A stretch of 64,000 bases of DNA. It comes from Micromonospora siamensis (GTDB lineage Bacteria; Actinomycetota; Actinomycetes; Mycobacteriales; Micromonosporaceae). The position numbers were made by a program, and so were the translations under genes. The stretch is from assembly GCF_900090305.1 (NCBI RefSeq), contig NZ_LT607751.1, positions 310,001 through 374,000 of the forward strand. Reading direction: 5' to 3'. The notes beneath the pieces were generated by a model, which was not told the DNA's origin, did no database searches, and saw only the letters and a list, made by a program, of their open reading frames with translations. Every line of letters starts with the position of its first letter. Position 1 is the first letter of the stretch. Shown here one piece after another: positions 1-11,047 of the stretch.

Positions 1-546
1 AGCAAGCTCAAGCGCACGTACTCCGGTTGCGACAGCTGGCGTTCGGCGGCGCTCACCCGGATCGAGAAGCTCAGGCCGGAACTGGTGGTGGTGGCCTCCA
101 GCGTCACGTACGGCCCGGCGCCGGACCAGAGCGAAGAGGAATGGACCCGGGGCTGGGACGAGGGTTGGGGGACCACCTTCTCCCGGATCTCGCAGGCGGC
201 CGACCGGGTCGCCCTGATCGGCGAGACCCCGGTCCTGCCGATCGGGGTCCAGGACTGCCTCGCCGAGAACCCGACCCAGGTGGCCAGGTGCGCCCGGCCG
301 AAGGCCGACGTGCTGAGCTCCCCCGAGCTGCGCGCCACCGAGCGGCGGCAGGCCGATCGCCTCGGCGTGCAGGTGGTCGACCCGGTGCCGTGGCTCTGCC
401 CGGCGCGGTGCGCGCCGCTGGTGGGCAACGTCCTCGTCTACCACGACACGAACCACCTCACCGCGACCTTCTCCCGGCTGCTGGCGCCGTTGCTCACCCG
501 GGAACTGCGGCTGGCCGGGACGGCCGACACCACCACCGACGGCTGA
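1..546 (+). CDS. Acyltransferase C-terminal SGNH domain (5' end outside window)
   Basis: The reading frame is open from base 1 and ends in TGA, so only about the last 181 residues are visible. The visible part resembles the periplasmic SGNH hydrolase domain fused to the C-terminus of OafA/YrhL-type membrane acyltransferases: an early DSW segment, a central VVVASSVTYG strand, and near the end a YHDTNHLT segment that would supply the catalytic Asp and His. Such proteins O-acylate cell-surface glycans. The ten membrane helices expected upstream lie outside the window. A free-standing SGNH esterase cannot be excluded from this fragment. Confidence 0.7.
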   Translation, partial: SKLKRTYSGCDSWRSAALTRIEKLRPELVVVASSVTYGPAPDQSEEEWTRGWDEGWGTTFSRISQAADRVALIGETPVLPIGVQDCLAENPTQVARCARPKADVLSSPELRATERRQADRLGVQVVDPVPWLCPARCAPLVGNVLVYHDTNHLTATFSRLLAPLLTRELRLAGTADTTTDG

Positions 547-645
547 CGGTCCCCCGCCGGGCACCTCGACGGGCTGCGGCGACAACCGCCTCGGCGGGGC
601 ACCGACGGGAAGCTGCTCGCCGGGTCACCGCGATCGGGAAAAAGT

Positions 646-679
646 CAGTCTTGACTGTTTGTTTCGGGGGCGGCACGCT
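646..679 (+). promoter_or_regulatory. Promoter with palindromic operator for the TetR gene
   Basis: CAGTC-TT-GACTG (646-657) is a perfect 5-bp inverted repeat. The same bases supply a -35 box TTGACT at 651-656. Exactly 17 bp later is a -10-like CACGCT at 674-679, and the GTG of the TetR gene begins 7 bases after it. This suggests a leaderless transcript whose -35 box is covered by a repressor site, so autoregulation is likely. Confidence 0.5.
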
Positions 680-685
680 GTCCCC

Positions 686-1393
686 GTGCCCGCCGCATCG
701 ACCCGCGTCCCTCAGCAGCAACGCAGCCGAGCCACCCAGGCCCGGCTGCTGGAGGCGACCGTCGAGTGCCTGATCGAGCACGGCTGGTCCGGCACCACCA
801 CCACGGTCGTGGCCGCCCGCGCCGGGGTCTCCCGGGGTGCCCAGCTGCACCACTACCCGACCAAGGCCGCCCTGGTCACCGCCGCCGTCGACCACCTGGC
901 CGAACGGCGGGCGGTGGAGCTGCGCACCGAGGCCGACGCGCTGCCCGCCGGCCCGCGCCGGCTCGACCGGGTGGTCGACCTGCTCGCCGCCGCCTTCACC
1001 GGGCCGCTCTTCGTCGCCGCCCTGGAGCTGTGGGTGGCCGCGCGCACCGACGCCGAACTGCGCGACGCGCTGGTCCCCCTGGAGGCGCGGGTCGGCCGGG
1101 AGATGCACCGCCTCACCGTCGAGCTGCTCGGTGTGGACGAACGCCGCCCGGGCGTACGCGAGGCCGTGCAGGCCACCCTGGACCTGCTACGCGGGCTCGG
1201 CGTGGCCAACCTGCTCAGCGACGACTCGGCCCGCCGCACGGCCCTGCTCGGCACCTGGAAACGCCAGCTCGTCACCCTGCTCACCCCCGACGACGACCCG
1301 CAGGACCCGCACGACCTGCACGGCCGGGCCCGCACGAGCGACCCGCACGGCTCGACCGGCCCGCGGACCACGATGGACGGCGAGCGGCACTGA
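686..1393 (+). CDS. TetR/AcrR family transcriptional regulator
   Basis: 235-residue protein. An N-terminal HTH occupies about residues 12-60 (RLLEATVECLIEHG, then TTTVVAARAGVSRGAQLHHY, then PTKAALVTAAV), the classic TetR signature; the rest is a helical ligand-binding domain. GTG at 686 is preferred over the in-frame TTG at 659 because a -10 box lies 7 bases upstream of it. The stop is 31 bases before the acyl-CoA operon on the same strand, so it probably senses a pathway acyl-CoA and represses both itself and the operon; that role is inferred from position only. Confidence 0.85.
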   Translation: MPAASTRVPQQQRSRATQARLLEATVECLIEHGWSGTTTTVVAARAGVSRGAQLHHYPTKAALVTAAVDHLAERRAVELRTEADALPAGPRRLDRVVDLLAAAFTGPLFVAALELWVAARTDAELRDALVPLEARVGREMHRLTVELLGVDERRPGVREAVQATLDLLRGLGVANLLSDDSARRTALLGTWKRQLVTLLTPDDDPQDPHDLHGRARTSDPHGSTGPRTTMDGERH

Positions 1394-1424
1394 TCCCCTG
1401 ACCGGCCCACCACCCGGAGGCACC

Positions 1425-2237
1425 ATGGTCGACCTGACCGCACTGCTCGCGGACCTCGCCGCCGAGTCCGACCAGCTCGACGCCCTCGTCGCCCCGCTGC
1501 CTCCGCAGGGGTGGGCCCGCCCCACCCCGGCTCCCGGTTGGACGGTGGCCCACCAGATCGCGCATCTGGCCTGGACCGACCACGTGGCGCACCTCGCCGC
1601 CACCGACGCCGACGCCTTCTACGCCTCGGTCACCGCGGCGCCCGACCCGGCCCGGCTGGTCGACGACGGCGCGGAGTCCTTCCTCGCCCCGCCCGCCGAG
1701 CTGCTGGACCGCTGGCGGAACGGGCGGGCAGCGCTCGCCGCCGACCTGGCCGCCGCGCCGCCCGGCGAGAAGCTGCCCTGGTACGGCACCCGGATGTCGC
1801 CCACCTCGATGGCCACCGCCCGGCTGATGGAGACCTGGGCGCACGGTGAGGACGTCGCCGAGGCGCTCGGCCTGAGGCGTACCCCGACCGAGCGGCTGCG
1901 GCACGTCGCGCACCTCGGCTTCCGTACCCTCGGGCACGGCTTCGTCGCCCACGGCCGGGACGTGCCGGCGGCCCCGGTCCGGGTCGAACTGGCCGCGCCG
2001 GTCCCGGGCGGGGAGGTCTGGGCCTTCGGTCCGGCGGACGCCGCCGACCGGGTGACCGGGCCGGCGCTGGACTTCTGCCTGCTGGTCACCCAGCGCCGGC
2101 ACCGCGCCGACCTGGCCCTGGTCGCCACCGGGCCGGTGGCCGACGAGTGGCTGGACGTGGCGCAGGCGTTCGCCGGACCACCCGGCGCGAAGCGGGCGGC
2201 CACCGCGGTGAACGAGCGCGCCGGGGTGACCCGGTGA
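1425..2237 (+). CDS. TIGR03084 family protein (DinB / maleylpyruvate isomerase-like fold)
   Basis: 270 residues, ATG preceded by GGAGG at 1416-1420. The N-terminal part (GWTVAHQIAHLAWTDHVA, about residues 35-55) looks like the metal-binding four-helix bundle of mycothiol-dependent maleylpyruvate isomerases, with His residues suited to binding a divalent metal; METWAHGEDVAEALG near residue 140 is typical of the family. Proteins of this family commonly sit in actinobacterial acyl-CoA catabolic clusters, and the exact reaction is not known to me. Its stop overlaps the next start by 4 bases (GTGA at 2234), so the two are translationally coupled. Confidence 0.75.
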   Translation: MVDLTALLADLAAESDQLDALVAPLPPQGWARPTPAPGWTVAHQIAHLAWTDHVAHLAATDADAFYASVTAAPDPARLVDDGAESFLAPPAELLDRWRNGRAALAADLAAAPPGEKLPWYGTRMSPTSMATARLMETWAHGEDVAEALGLRRTPTERLRHVAHLGFRTLGHGFVAHGRDVPAAPVRVELAAPVPGGEVWAFGPADAADRVTGPALDFCLLVTQRRHRADLALVATGPVADEWLDVAQAFAGPPGAKRAATAVNERAGVTR

Positions 2238-3922
2238 GCGGGGTGCTGCGGGTCGGCAACGCCTCCGGCTTCTACGGCGACCGGTCCGCCGCCTGGCGGG
2301 AGATGCTCGACGGCGGCGAGCTGGACGTGCTCACCGGCGACTACCTGGCCGAGCTGACCATGCTGATCCTCGGCCGGGACCGGCTGCGCGACCCGTCGCT
2401 GGGCTACGCGAAGACCTTCCTCCGCCAGCTCGAAGGCACCCTCGGCACCGCGCTGGACCGGGGGGTGAAGATCGTGACCAACGCCGGCGGCCTGAACCCC
2501 GCCGGGTTGGCCGCCGCGATCGGCGCGCTCGCCGACCGGCTCGGCCTCCCCACCCGGATCGGGTACGTCGAGGGCGACGCCCTCCAGCGTCCCGACGCGT
2601 TGACCGCCAACGCCTACCTGGGCGCGTTCGGCATCGCGGCCTGCCTCGACGCCGGGGCGGACGTGGTGGTCACCGGCCGGGTCACCGACGCCTCCCTCGC
2701 CGTCGGGCCGGCGATCGCCCGGTTCAGCTGGGGGCGCGACGACCTGGACGCGCTGGCCGGGGCGACCGTCGCCGGGCACCTCATCGAGTGCGGGGCGCAG
2801 GTGACCGGCGGCAACTTCAGCTTCTTCACCGAGCTGCCCGACGGCGGCCACCGCCCCGGCTTCCCGATCGCCGAGCTGCACCCGGACGGCTCCTGCGTGC
2901 TCACCAAGCACCCCGGCACCGGTGGCGCGGTCACCGTGGAGACGGTCACCGCGCAGCTGCTGTACGAGGTGGGCGGCCCCGACTACCTCGGCCCGGACGT
3001 GGTGACCCGACTGGACACGGTGGAGTTGGCCGCCGACGGCCCGGACCGGGTCCGGGTCGGCGGGGTCCGCGGCACCCCACCGCCGGACACCCTCAAGGTG
3101 GGCGTGAACAACCTGGGCGGCTTCCGCAACTCGATGACGTTCGTCCTGTGCGGGCTGGACATCCCCGCCAAGGCGGCCCTGGTCCGGGGGCAGATCGAGG
3201 AGGCGGTCGGCAAGGAGGGGCTGGAGTTCACCCTGGCCCGTACCGATCACGCGGACGCGGCCGACACCGAGGCGGCGAGCGCGCTGCTGCACGTACACCT
3301 GCGCGACGGTGACAGGGCGCGGGCCGGGCGGGCCTTCTCGGCCGCCGCGGTGGAGCTGGCCCTGGCCTCCTACCCGGGCTGCACGCTGACCACCCTGCCC
3401 GGCGACGCCACCCCGTACGGGGTCTTCACCGCCGACACGGTCCCGCAGGACGCGGTCGAGCACGTCGCCGTGCTGCCCTCCGGCGAGCGGATGACGATCG
3501 CCCCGCCGCCGGTGACCTCGTCGGCGGCGCCCCGCGGACCGCAGGACCCGCCGGGCACGCCGTCGCCGGCCTCGACAAGGCGGGGGGCGTTGGGTGAGCT
3601 GGTGGGGGCGCGGTCGGGAGACAAGGGCGGCGACGCCAACCTCGGCGTCTGGGCCCGCACCGACGACACCTGGGCCTGGCTGCGCGGCTGGCTCACCGTG
3701 CAACGCCTCGCCGAACTGCTGCCGGAGACCGCCCCGCTGACCGTCGAGCGGTACGAGCTGCCGAACCTGCGCGCGGTCAACTTCGTGATCCGGGGCCTGC
3801 TCGGGCAGGGGGTGGCCGCCTCCACCCGGTTCGACCCGCAGGCCAAGGCGCTCGGTGAGCTGCTCCGCTCCCGGGTGGTCGACCTGCCCGTCGACCTGCC
3901 GGGCGGGGAGGGCGGACGGTGA
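2234..3922 (+). CDS. Acyclic terpene utilization AtuA-like protein (DUF1446)
   Basis: 562 residues from a GTG that overlaps the previous stop. About residues 1-440 match the AtuA/DUF1446 domain (LRVGNASGFYGDR start, KIVTNAGGLNP, VVTGRVTDASL, ECGAQVTGGNF). A Pro/Ser/Ala linker follows, then a C-terminal domain of about 100 residues (ARSGDKGGDANLGVW) that some bacteria encode as a separate small AtuA-like protein. AtuA is required for citronellol/geraniol growth in Pseudomonas but its reaction is unresolved. Start and stop both overlap neighbours, placing it firmly in the acyl-CoA operon. Confidence 0.85.
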   Translation: MSGVLRVGNASGFYGDRSAAWREMLDGGELDVLTGDYLAELTMLILGRDRLRDPSLGYAKTFLRQLEGTLGTALDRGVKIVTNAGGLNPAGLAAAIGALADRLGLPTRIGYVEGDALQRPDALTANAYLGAFGIAACLDAGADVVVTGRVTDASLAVGPAIARFSWGRDDLDALAGATVAGHLIECGAQVTGGNFSFFTELPDGGHRPGFPIAELHPDGSCVLTKHPGTGGAVTVETVTAQLLYEVGGPDYLGPDVVTRLDTVELAADGPDRVRVGGVRGTPPPDTLKVGVNNLGGFRNSMTFVLCGLDIPAKAALVRGQIEEAVGKEGLEFTLARTDHADAADTEAASALLHVHLRDGDRARAGRAFSAAAVELALASYPGCTLTTLPGDATPYGVFTADTVPQDAVEHVAVLPSGERMTIAPPPVTSSAAPRGPQDPPGTPSPASTRRGALGELVGARSGDKGGDANLGVWARTDDTWAWLRGWLTVQRLAELLPETAPLTVERYELPNLRAVNFVIRGLLGQGVAASTRFDPQAKALGELLRSRVVDLPVDLPGGEGGR

Positions 3923-5108
3923 GCATCGTGGACACCCCCGAGCGGCGGCAGCTGCGCGAGCTGACCCGGGCCTTCGTCACCCGGGAGGTGCTGCCGCACC
4001 TGGACGACTGGGAGCGGGCCGGTGAGGTGCCCCGGTCGCTGCACGAGACCGCCGCGAAGACCGGGCTGCTCGGCGTCGGTTTCCCCGAGTCGGTCGGCGG
4101 CAGCGGCGGCGACCTGCTCGACTCGATCGTGGTCACCGAGGAGATCATCCGTTCGGGCGGCTCGTCCGGCCTGGTGGCGGCCCTCTTCACGCACGGCATC
4201 GCGCTGCCGCACATGGTCGCCGCGGCCGGCGCCCGGCTCGGCGGCTCGCTGGGTGGCCGGCTCGGCGGCGGGCCGGCCCTCGACCAGAACCTGATCGACA
4301 GGTACGTCCGCCCGACGCTCGCCGGCACGATGATCGGCGCGCTGGCGATCACCGAGCCGGACGGCGGCTCCGACGTCGCCTCGATCCGGACCACCGCCCG
4401 CCGCCACGGCGACCACTACGTGGTGAACGGCGCGAAGACGTACATCACCAGCGGGCACCGGGCGGACTTCGTGACCACGGCGGTCTGCACCGACTTCCCG
4501 GGCAGTGGCGAGCTGACCCTGCTGGTGATCGAGAAGGGTACGCCCGGCTTCACCGTCGGACGCCGGCTGGAGAAGCTGGGCTGGCACTGCTCGGACACCG
4601 CCGAGCTCTCCTTCGTCGACTCACCCGTGCCGGTGACGAACCGGATCGGCGCGGAGAACACCGGTTTCCTGGCGATCATGCAGCACTTCGCCACCGAGCG
4701 GCTCTCCCTGGCCACGCAGGCGTACGCGACGGCGCAGCGCTGCGTGGAGCTGGCCACCCGCTGGTGCCGGGACCGGTCCACGTTCGGCCGGCCGCTGGCC
4801 AGCCGGCAGCTGATCCGGCACCGGCTGGCCGAGATGCACACCCGCGCCGAGGCGGCCCGGGCGTGCGTGCACGACGTGGCCGAATGGGTGGCCGCGGGCG
4901 AGCCGGTGGTGACCGAGGTGGCGATGGCGAAGAACGTGGCGGTGTCCGCCTGCGACTTCGTGGTCGACGCGGCCCTGCAACTGCACGGCGGCTTCGGCTA
5001 CCTGCGGGACGCCGAGGTGGAGCGGCACTACCGGGACGCCCGGATCCTCGGGATCGGCGGCGGCACCACCGAGATCATGAACGAGATCATCGCGAAGGGC
5101 ATGGGCCT

Positions 5109-5112
<4 letters not shown>
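3919..5112 (+). CDS. Acyl-CoA dehydrogenase (branched-chain / citronellyl-CoA type)
   Basis: 397 residues, GTG start overlapping the previous stop. It has the FAD-binding ITEPDGGSDV motif near residue 150 and the C-terminal HYRDARILGIGGGTTEI helix. The place where medium-chain enzymes carry the catalytic Glu (EGT) reads GGT here; instead Glu260 in FATERLSL matches the isovaleryl-CoA dehydrogenase-type base. That favours a branched or bulky substrate such as isovaleryl-CoA or citronellyl-CoA over straight chains. It would deliver the 2,3-enoyl-CoA to the carboxylase encoded next. Substrate is inferred from context. Confidence 0.85.
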
Positions 5113-6710
<1,598 letters not shown>

Positions 6711-6752
6711 GCGCGAGGAACGCAGCGAAGCGGAGTCCCGCAGTCGCGAACG
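6711..6752. repeat. Intergenic mini-repeat, copy A
   Basis: This 42-base block fills most of the gap between the two carboxylase genes. Its first 9 bases (GCGCGAGGA) and last 16 (CCCGCAGTCGCGAACG) recur, inverted, at 62423-62461. CGCGA (6712-6716) and TCGCG (6744-6748) could pair as a short hairpin. The ribosome-binding region of the biotin carboxylase gene (GAAAGG) starts right after it. Confidence 0.6.
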
Positions 6753-6765
6753 AAAGGCAGGCTCA

Positions 6766-8823
6766 GTGATCACGAGACTATTGGTCGCCAACCGGGGGGA
6801 GATCGCCCGCCGGGTCTTCGCCACCTGCCGGGCGCTCGGCGTGCAGACCGTCGCCGTGTACTCCGACGCGGACGCCGGGGCGCCCTTCGTCGCCGACGCC
6901 GACCAGGCCGTCCGGCTGCCGGGGAACACGCCAGCCGAGACGTACCTGAGGATCGGGCTGATCCTGGACGCGGCCCGCAAGACCGGCGCGGACGCCGTGC
7001 ACCCCGGCTACGGCTTCCTCGCCGAGAACGCCGAGTTCGCCCAGGCCGTGACCGATGCCGGGCTGACCTGGGTGGGCCCGTCGGCCAAGGCGATCGCCGC
7101 GATGGGCGACAAGGTGGCGGCGAAGGCGCTGCTCGCCGACGCGGGGGTGCCGATGCTCCCCACCTGGACCGACGCCGACCAGGTCACCGACTACCCGGTG
7201 CTGGTCAAGGCGTCCGCCGGTGGCGGTGGCCGCGGCATGCGGGTGGTCCGCGACGCCGCCGGGCTGGCCGAGGCCGTGGCCTCCGCGCGCCGCGAGGCGG
7301 CCGCGGCGTTCGGTGACGGCACGGTCTTCATCGAGCGGTACGTCGAGCGCGGCCGGCACGTCGAGGTGCAGATCTTCGGCGACGGCCACGGCACGGTGCT
7401 GGCCCTCGGCGAGCGGGACTGCTCGATCCAGCGCCGGCACCAGAAGATCGTCGAGGAGGCCCCGGCGGTCCTCGACCCGGGACTGCGGGAGCGGCTGCAC
7501 GCCGCGGCGGTGGCCGCCGGCCGGGCCGTCGAGTACGTCGGCGCGGGCACGGTCGAGTTCCTGCTCGCCCCGGAGGGCGAGTTCTTCTTCCTGGAGATGA
7601 ACACCCGCCTCCAGGTGGAGCACCCGGTCACCGAGGCGGTCACCGGGCTGGACCTGGTCCGGCTGCAACTCCTGGTCGCCGAGGGTGAGCCGCTGCCGCT
7701 GGCGGCGACCCCACCGGCCGACGGGCACGCCATCGAGGTACGCCTCTGCGCCGAGGACCCGGCCCGGGGGTTCCGCCCGGCCACCGGCACCCTGCACCGG
7801 TTCTCGATCCCCGGGGTGGCCGGCGGGTTCACCCCGCTGCGCGGGCTCCGGCTCGACTCGGGCGTCACCGACGGCTCGACGGTCAGCGTGCACTACGACT
7901 CGATGCTGGCGAAGCTGGTCGCCTGGGCGCCCACCCGGGCCGAGGCGGCCCGGGCCCTGGCCGGCGCGCTGGCCCGGGCCGAGCTGCACGGGGTGGCCAC
8001 CAACCGGGACCTGCTGGTCCGGGTGCTGCGCAGCCGGGAGTTCGGCGCGGCGGAGGTGGACACCGGCTTCCTGGACCGGCACGAGGAGGTCTTCGCCCCG
8101 CTGCTCCCCGCCGGACAGCTGCCCCTGGCCGCGCTGGCGGCGGCGCTGGCCTCGGCGGCCGGCCGCCGGTCGACCGCCCCGGTGCTCGCCGGCCTCCCCT
8201 CGGGCTGGCGCAACGTGCCGGCGTTCCCGCAGGTGACCCGCTTCGCCGGGACCGGCGGGGGCGAGGTCGAGGTGCGCTACCGGCTGGACCGGGCCGGCGC
8301 GCTCGCCGAGTGGTCCGTGGAGCCGGCTGCGGGTGCCGCGGCACCGGTCGACCGGGTCAACGCCGGTGGGCCGGGCGGGTCGACGACGGGCAACGAGGCC
8401 CGGCCCGACGACGCCCCGACCGTCGTCCTGGCCGAGGCGGCCCCGGACCGGGTGGTGCTCGACGTCGACGGGGTGCGGCGGCTGTTCCGCGTACACCGGG
8501 CGGGGTCGGAGGTCTTCGTGGACGGTCCGGACGGGGCGGCGAGCCTCACCGAGCTGCAGCGTTTCCCGCTGCCCACCGCGGAGCTGGCGGCCGGGTCGCT
8601 GCTCGCGCCGCTGCCCGGGGCGGTGACCCGGGTGCACGTCGAGGTCGGCCAACGGGTCGCCGCCGGTGACCTGCTGCTGACCCTGGAAGCGATGAAGCTC
8701 GAACACCCCGTGCTCGCCCCGACCGACGGGGTGGTCGCCGAGCTGCCCGTGCCGGCCGGCGGCCAGGTCGAGACGGGCGCCGTGCTGGCCGTGGTCAACC
8801 CCCTTGAGGAGGCATCGTCATGA
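6766..8823 (+). CDS. Biotin-dependent acyl-CoA carboxylase alpha subunit (biotin carboxylase + BCCP)
   Basis: 685 residues, GTG start 8 bases after GAAAGG. Order of domains: biotin carboxylase N domain (LLVANRGEIARRVF at the start), ATP-grasp domain with the Gly-rich loop ASAGGGGRGMRVV near residue 150 and FLEMNTRLQVEHPVTE near 285, carboxylase C domain, a linker, then a biotinyl domain with EAMKLEHP. Lys644 is the expected biotin attachment site. It works with the carboxyltransferase at 5109-6710 in ATP-dependent carboxylation of a branched enoyl-CoA. Its stop overlaps the next ATG by 4 bases. Confidence 0.9.
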   Translation: MITRLLVANRGEIARRVFATCRALGVQTVAVYSDADAGAPFVADADQAVRLPGNTPAETYLRIGLILDAARKTGADAVHPGYGFLAENAEFAQAVTDAGLTWVGPSAKAIAAMGDKVAAKALLADAGVPMLPTWTDADQVTDYPVLVKASAGGGGRGMRVVRDAAGLAEAVASARREAAAAFGDGTVFIERYVERGRHVEVQIFGDGHGTVLALGERDCSIQRRHQKIVEEAPAVLDPGLRERLHAAAVAAGRAVEYVGAGTVEFLLAPEGEFFFLEMNTRLQVEHPVTEAVTGLDLVRLQLLVAEGEPLPLAATPPADGHAIEVRLCAEDPARGFRPATGTLHRFSIPGVAGGFTPLRGLRLDSGVTDGSTVSVHYDSMLAKLVAWAPTRAEAARALAGALARAELHGVATNRDLLVRVLRSREFGAAEVDTGFLDRHEEVFAPLLPAGQLPLAALAAALASAAGRRSTAPVLAGLPSGWRNVPAFPQVTRFAGTGGGEVEVRYRLDRAGALAEWSVEPAAGAAAPVDRVNAGGPGGSTTGNEARPDDAPTVVLAEAAPDRVVLDVDGVRRLFRVHRAGSEVFVDGPDGAASLTELQRFPLPTAELAAGSLLAPLPGAVTRVHVEVGQRVAAGDLLLTLEAMKLEHPVLAPTDGVVAELPVPAGGQVETGAVLAVVNPLEEASS

Positions 8824-9983
8824 ACTTCGACCTCAGCCCGGAGCAGGACCAGCTCCGCGACGCCGTCCGGGCGCTCGGCCGGAAGTACGGCCACTCCTAC
8901 TTCGTGCAGAAGGCGAAGTCCGGCGGGCACACCGACGAGCTGTGGCACGAGGCCGGCCGGCTCGGCTACCTCGGGGTCAACATCCCCACCGAGTACGGCG
9001 GCGGGGGCGGCGGCATCACCGAGCTGGCCATCGTCTGCGAGGAGCTGGCCGCGGCGGGCTGCCCGCTGCTGCTGCTGGTGGTCTCCCCCGCCATCGCCGC
9101 CACGGTGATCCACAAGCACGGCACCGAGGAGCAGCGCAAACGGCACCTGCCCGGCCTCGCCGACGGCTCCCAGAAGATCGTCTTCGCGATCACCGAACCG
9201 GAGGCCGGCTCGAACTTCCACCGGCTCGGCACGGTGGCCCGCCGGGACGGCGACGACTGGCTGCTCTCCGGCCGCAAGGTCTACATCTCCGGCGTCGACG
9301 AGGCCGGGCACGTGCTGGTCGTCGCGCGCACCGAGGACGCCGCCTCCGGCAAACTCAAGCCGGCCCTGTTCATCGTGCCGACCGACGCGCCCGGCCTGGA
9401 CAAGTCCAGGCTGGACATGGAGATCCTCTCCCCGGAGAACCAGTTCCTGCTCTTCCTGGACGACGTGCGGCTGCCCGCCGACGCGCTGGTCGGCGAGTCC
9501 CTGGACGCCGGCCTGCCGGCCCTGTTCGCCGGCCTCAACCCGGAGCGGATCACGGTCGCCGCGATGGGCGCGGGCACCGGCCGGTACGCCATCGAGCGGG
9601 CCTCCGAGTACACGGCGACGCGCACGGTCTGGGGCGGCCGGTCGATCGGCTCCCACCAGGGCGTGGCGCACCCGCTCGCGCACGCGGCGGTCCAGGTGGA
9701 ACTCGCCCGCCTGATGATCCACAAGGCGGCGGCCCTCTACGACGCCGGTCGCGACCTGGAGGCCGGGGTCGCCGGCAACATGGCCAAGTACGCCTCCGGC
9801 GAGGCCGCCGCGCTGGCCGTGGACACCGCCGTGCAGGCGCTCGGCGGGGCCGGCATGACCACCGAGTACGGGGTGGCCACCCTGCTCGGCGCGGTCCGGG
9901 CCGGCCGGATCGCCCCGGTCAGCCGGGAGATGATCCTGAACTTCGTCGCCCAGCACATCCTCGGCCAGGAGAAGTCGTACTGA
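8820..9983 (+). CDS. Second acyl-CoA dehydrogenase of the operon
   Basis: 387 residues; ATG overlaps the previous stop and has a GAGGAGG ribosome-binding site inside the upstream gene. Features are ITEPEAGSNFH near residue 123, ALGGAGMTTEYGV and an RIAPVSREMILNFV C-terminus. As in the first dehydrogenase the C-terminal EGT catalytic Glu is absent, and Glu242 in NPERITVA could be the base. Having two divergent dehydrogenases in one operon suggests two oxidation steps or two chain lengths. It is the last gene of the operon; a convergent gene ends 32 bases further on. Confidence 0.85.
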   Translation: MNFDLSPEQDQLRDAVRALGRKYGHSYFVQKAKSGGHTDELWHEAGRLGYLGVNIPTEYGGGGGGITELAIVCEELAAAGCPLLLLVVSPAIAATVIHKHGTEEQRKRHLPGLADGSQKIVFAITEPEAGSNFHRLGTVARRDGDDWLLSGRKVYISGVDEAGHVLVVARTEDAASGKLKPALFIVPTDAPGLDKSRLDMEILSPENQFLLFLDDVRLPADALVGESLDAGLPALFAGLNPERITVAAMGAGTGRYAIERASEYTATRTVWGGRSIGSHQGVAHPLAHAAVQVELARLMIHKAAALYDAGRDLEAGVAGNMAKYASGEAAALAVDTAVQALGGAGMTTEYGVATLLGAVRAGRIAPVSREMILNFVAQHILGQEKSY

Positions 9984-10015
9984 CCGTCGGTCCTCGCCCG
10001 GCTGAGGCGCCGCGG

Positions 10016-11047
10016 TCAGCGGACCGCGCGGCAGGCCGCGTCGATCCGGTGCACCGGGCGCACCCGCCGGCCCAGCCCCTCCAGCAGCGAGTCCTCCACG
10101 TGGAAGTCGCGGATCCGCAGCCGGTGCCGGGGCAGCTCCTCCTCGCTCGGGCAGAGCACCTGGGCGCGCACCTGACCGGTCGGCACGTACCGCACGCCAC
10201 CGCGTTCCTGGAGCAGCACCATGCTCACGTCGTCGGTGGTCACCACGTGGCCGCGGATGTCCTCCGTGACCCCCGGGGCCGACTCGACGGTGGTCACGGT
10301 CAGCGGGAGCACCGGGGTGCCGATCACCGGCAGCGCCGCCCAGACCAGGGTGGCCAGCACCGCCGCCTCCGTGACGGAGGCCAGCGGCCGGACCACCGCC
10401 CCCGGCAGCGGGCCGGTGATCGCCAGGGCCAGCAGCGGCGGGGCGGAGAGCAGCAGCAGCGCCAGCCACTCCCGCTGGTCCACGGCGTCGGCCAGGGTGG
10501 GCGCGAGCAGCCACGCGTACCCGCCGAGGAGGCCGACCAGCAGCAGCGCCCGGGGCACCCGCTGCTCGTGCAGCCGCGCCGGGGTGAGCTGGAAGGCGGC
10601 CACGAACGCCGGGACCAGCAGCGGCAGGTAGAGCAGCTGCCAGGTGACCAGCGCGAGCAGGAAGCTGGCCACCGCGAACCAGGCCGGGGTGACGTCCACC
10701 CAGCGGGCGAAGAGCGGCCGGCGGACGGTCGGCGGCATCCGGTCCACGCTGACCCGCAGCACCGCGCCCAGCGCGAACGTCGCCACCAGCCCGGTGGAGA
10801 GCAGCCGGGCCGCCGTGGTGAGGAAGCCGGCGAGCAGGTTCACCGTGCCGACGTTCGCCACCAGCAGCAGCGTCGTCTGGAGCTCCCCGCCCGCCTCCAC
10901 GCCGAGCCGCAGCACCGAGAAGATGGCCGGCACACCGACCACCGCCGTCCAGAACGACTGGCTCGCCCGGGCCTTGCGCTCCGCCGGGTCCCGGACCGCC
11001 GGCACCGGGCCGGCCGGGCGGCCCTCCTCGGTGACGGCGGCGCTCAT
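10016..11047 (-). CDS. Polytopic membrane protein of unknown function
   Basis: 343 residues; ATG at 11047 overlaps the stop of the upstream lipoprotein gene (ATGA), so the two are coupled. A hydrophilic start of about 30 residues is followed by seven or so hydrophobic segments up to about residue 255, then a soluble C-terminal domain of about 85 residues. I do not recognise a family. The pairing with a solute-binding lipoprotein suggests a sensory or transport partner, but there is no ABC permease motif and no ATPase nearby. Confidence 0.7.
   Translation of the reverse strand: MSAAVTEEGRPAGPVPAVRDPAERKARASQSFWTAVVGVPAIFSVLRLGVEAGGELQTTLLLVANVGTVNLLAGFLTTAARLLSTGLVATFALGAVLRVSVDRMPPTVRRPLFARWVDVTPAWFAVASFLLALVTWQLLYLPLLVPAFVAAFQLTPARLHEQRVPRALLLVGLLGGYAWLLAPTLADAVDQREWLALLLLSAPPLLALAITGPLPGAVVRPLASVTEAAVLATLVWAALPVIGTPVLPLTVTTVESAPGVTEDIRGHVVTTDDVSMVLLQERGGVRYVPTGQVRAQVLCPSEEELPRHRLRIRDFHVEDSLLEGLGRRVRPVHRIDAACRAVR

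Noticed and set aside
659..685. TTG at 659 as TetR start
   Set aside because: It lies inside the promoter, between the -35 and -10 boxes, so it would not be transcribed.
1619..3703. Long minus-strand frame opposite the AtuA-like gene
   Set aside because: Composition is typical of an antisense shadow, and the plus strand has overlapping start/stop coupling and family motifs.
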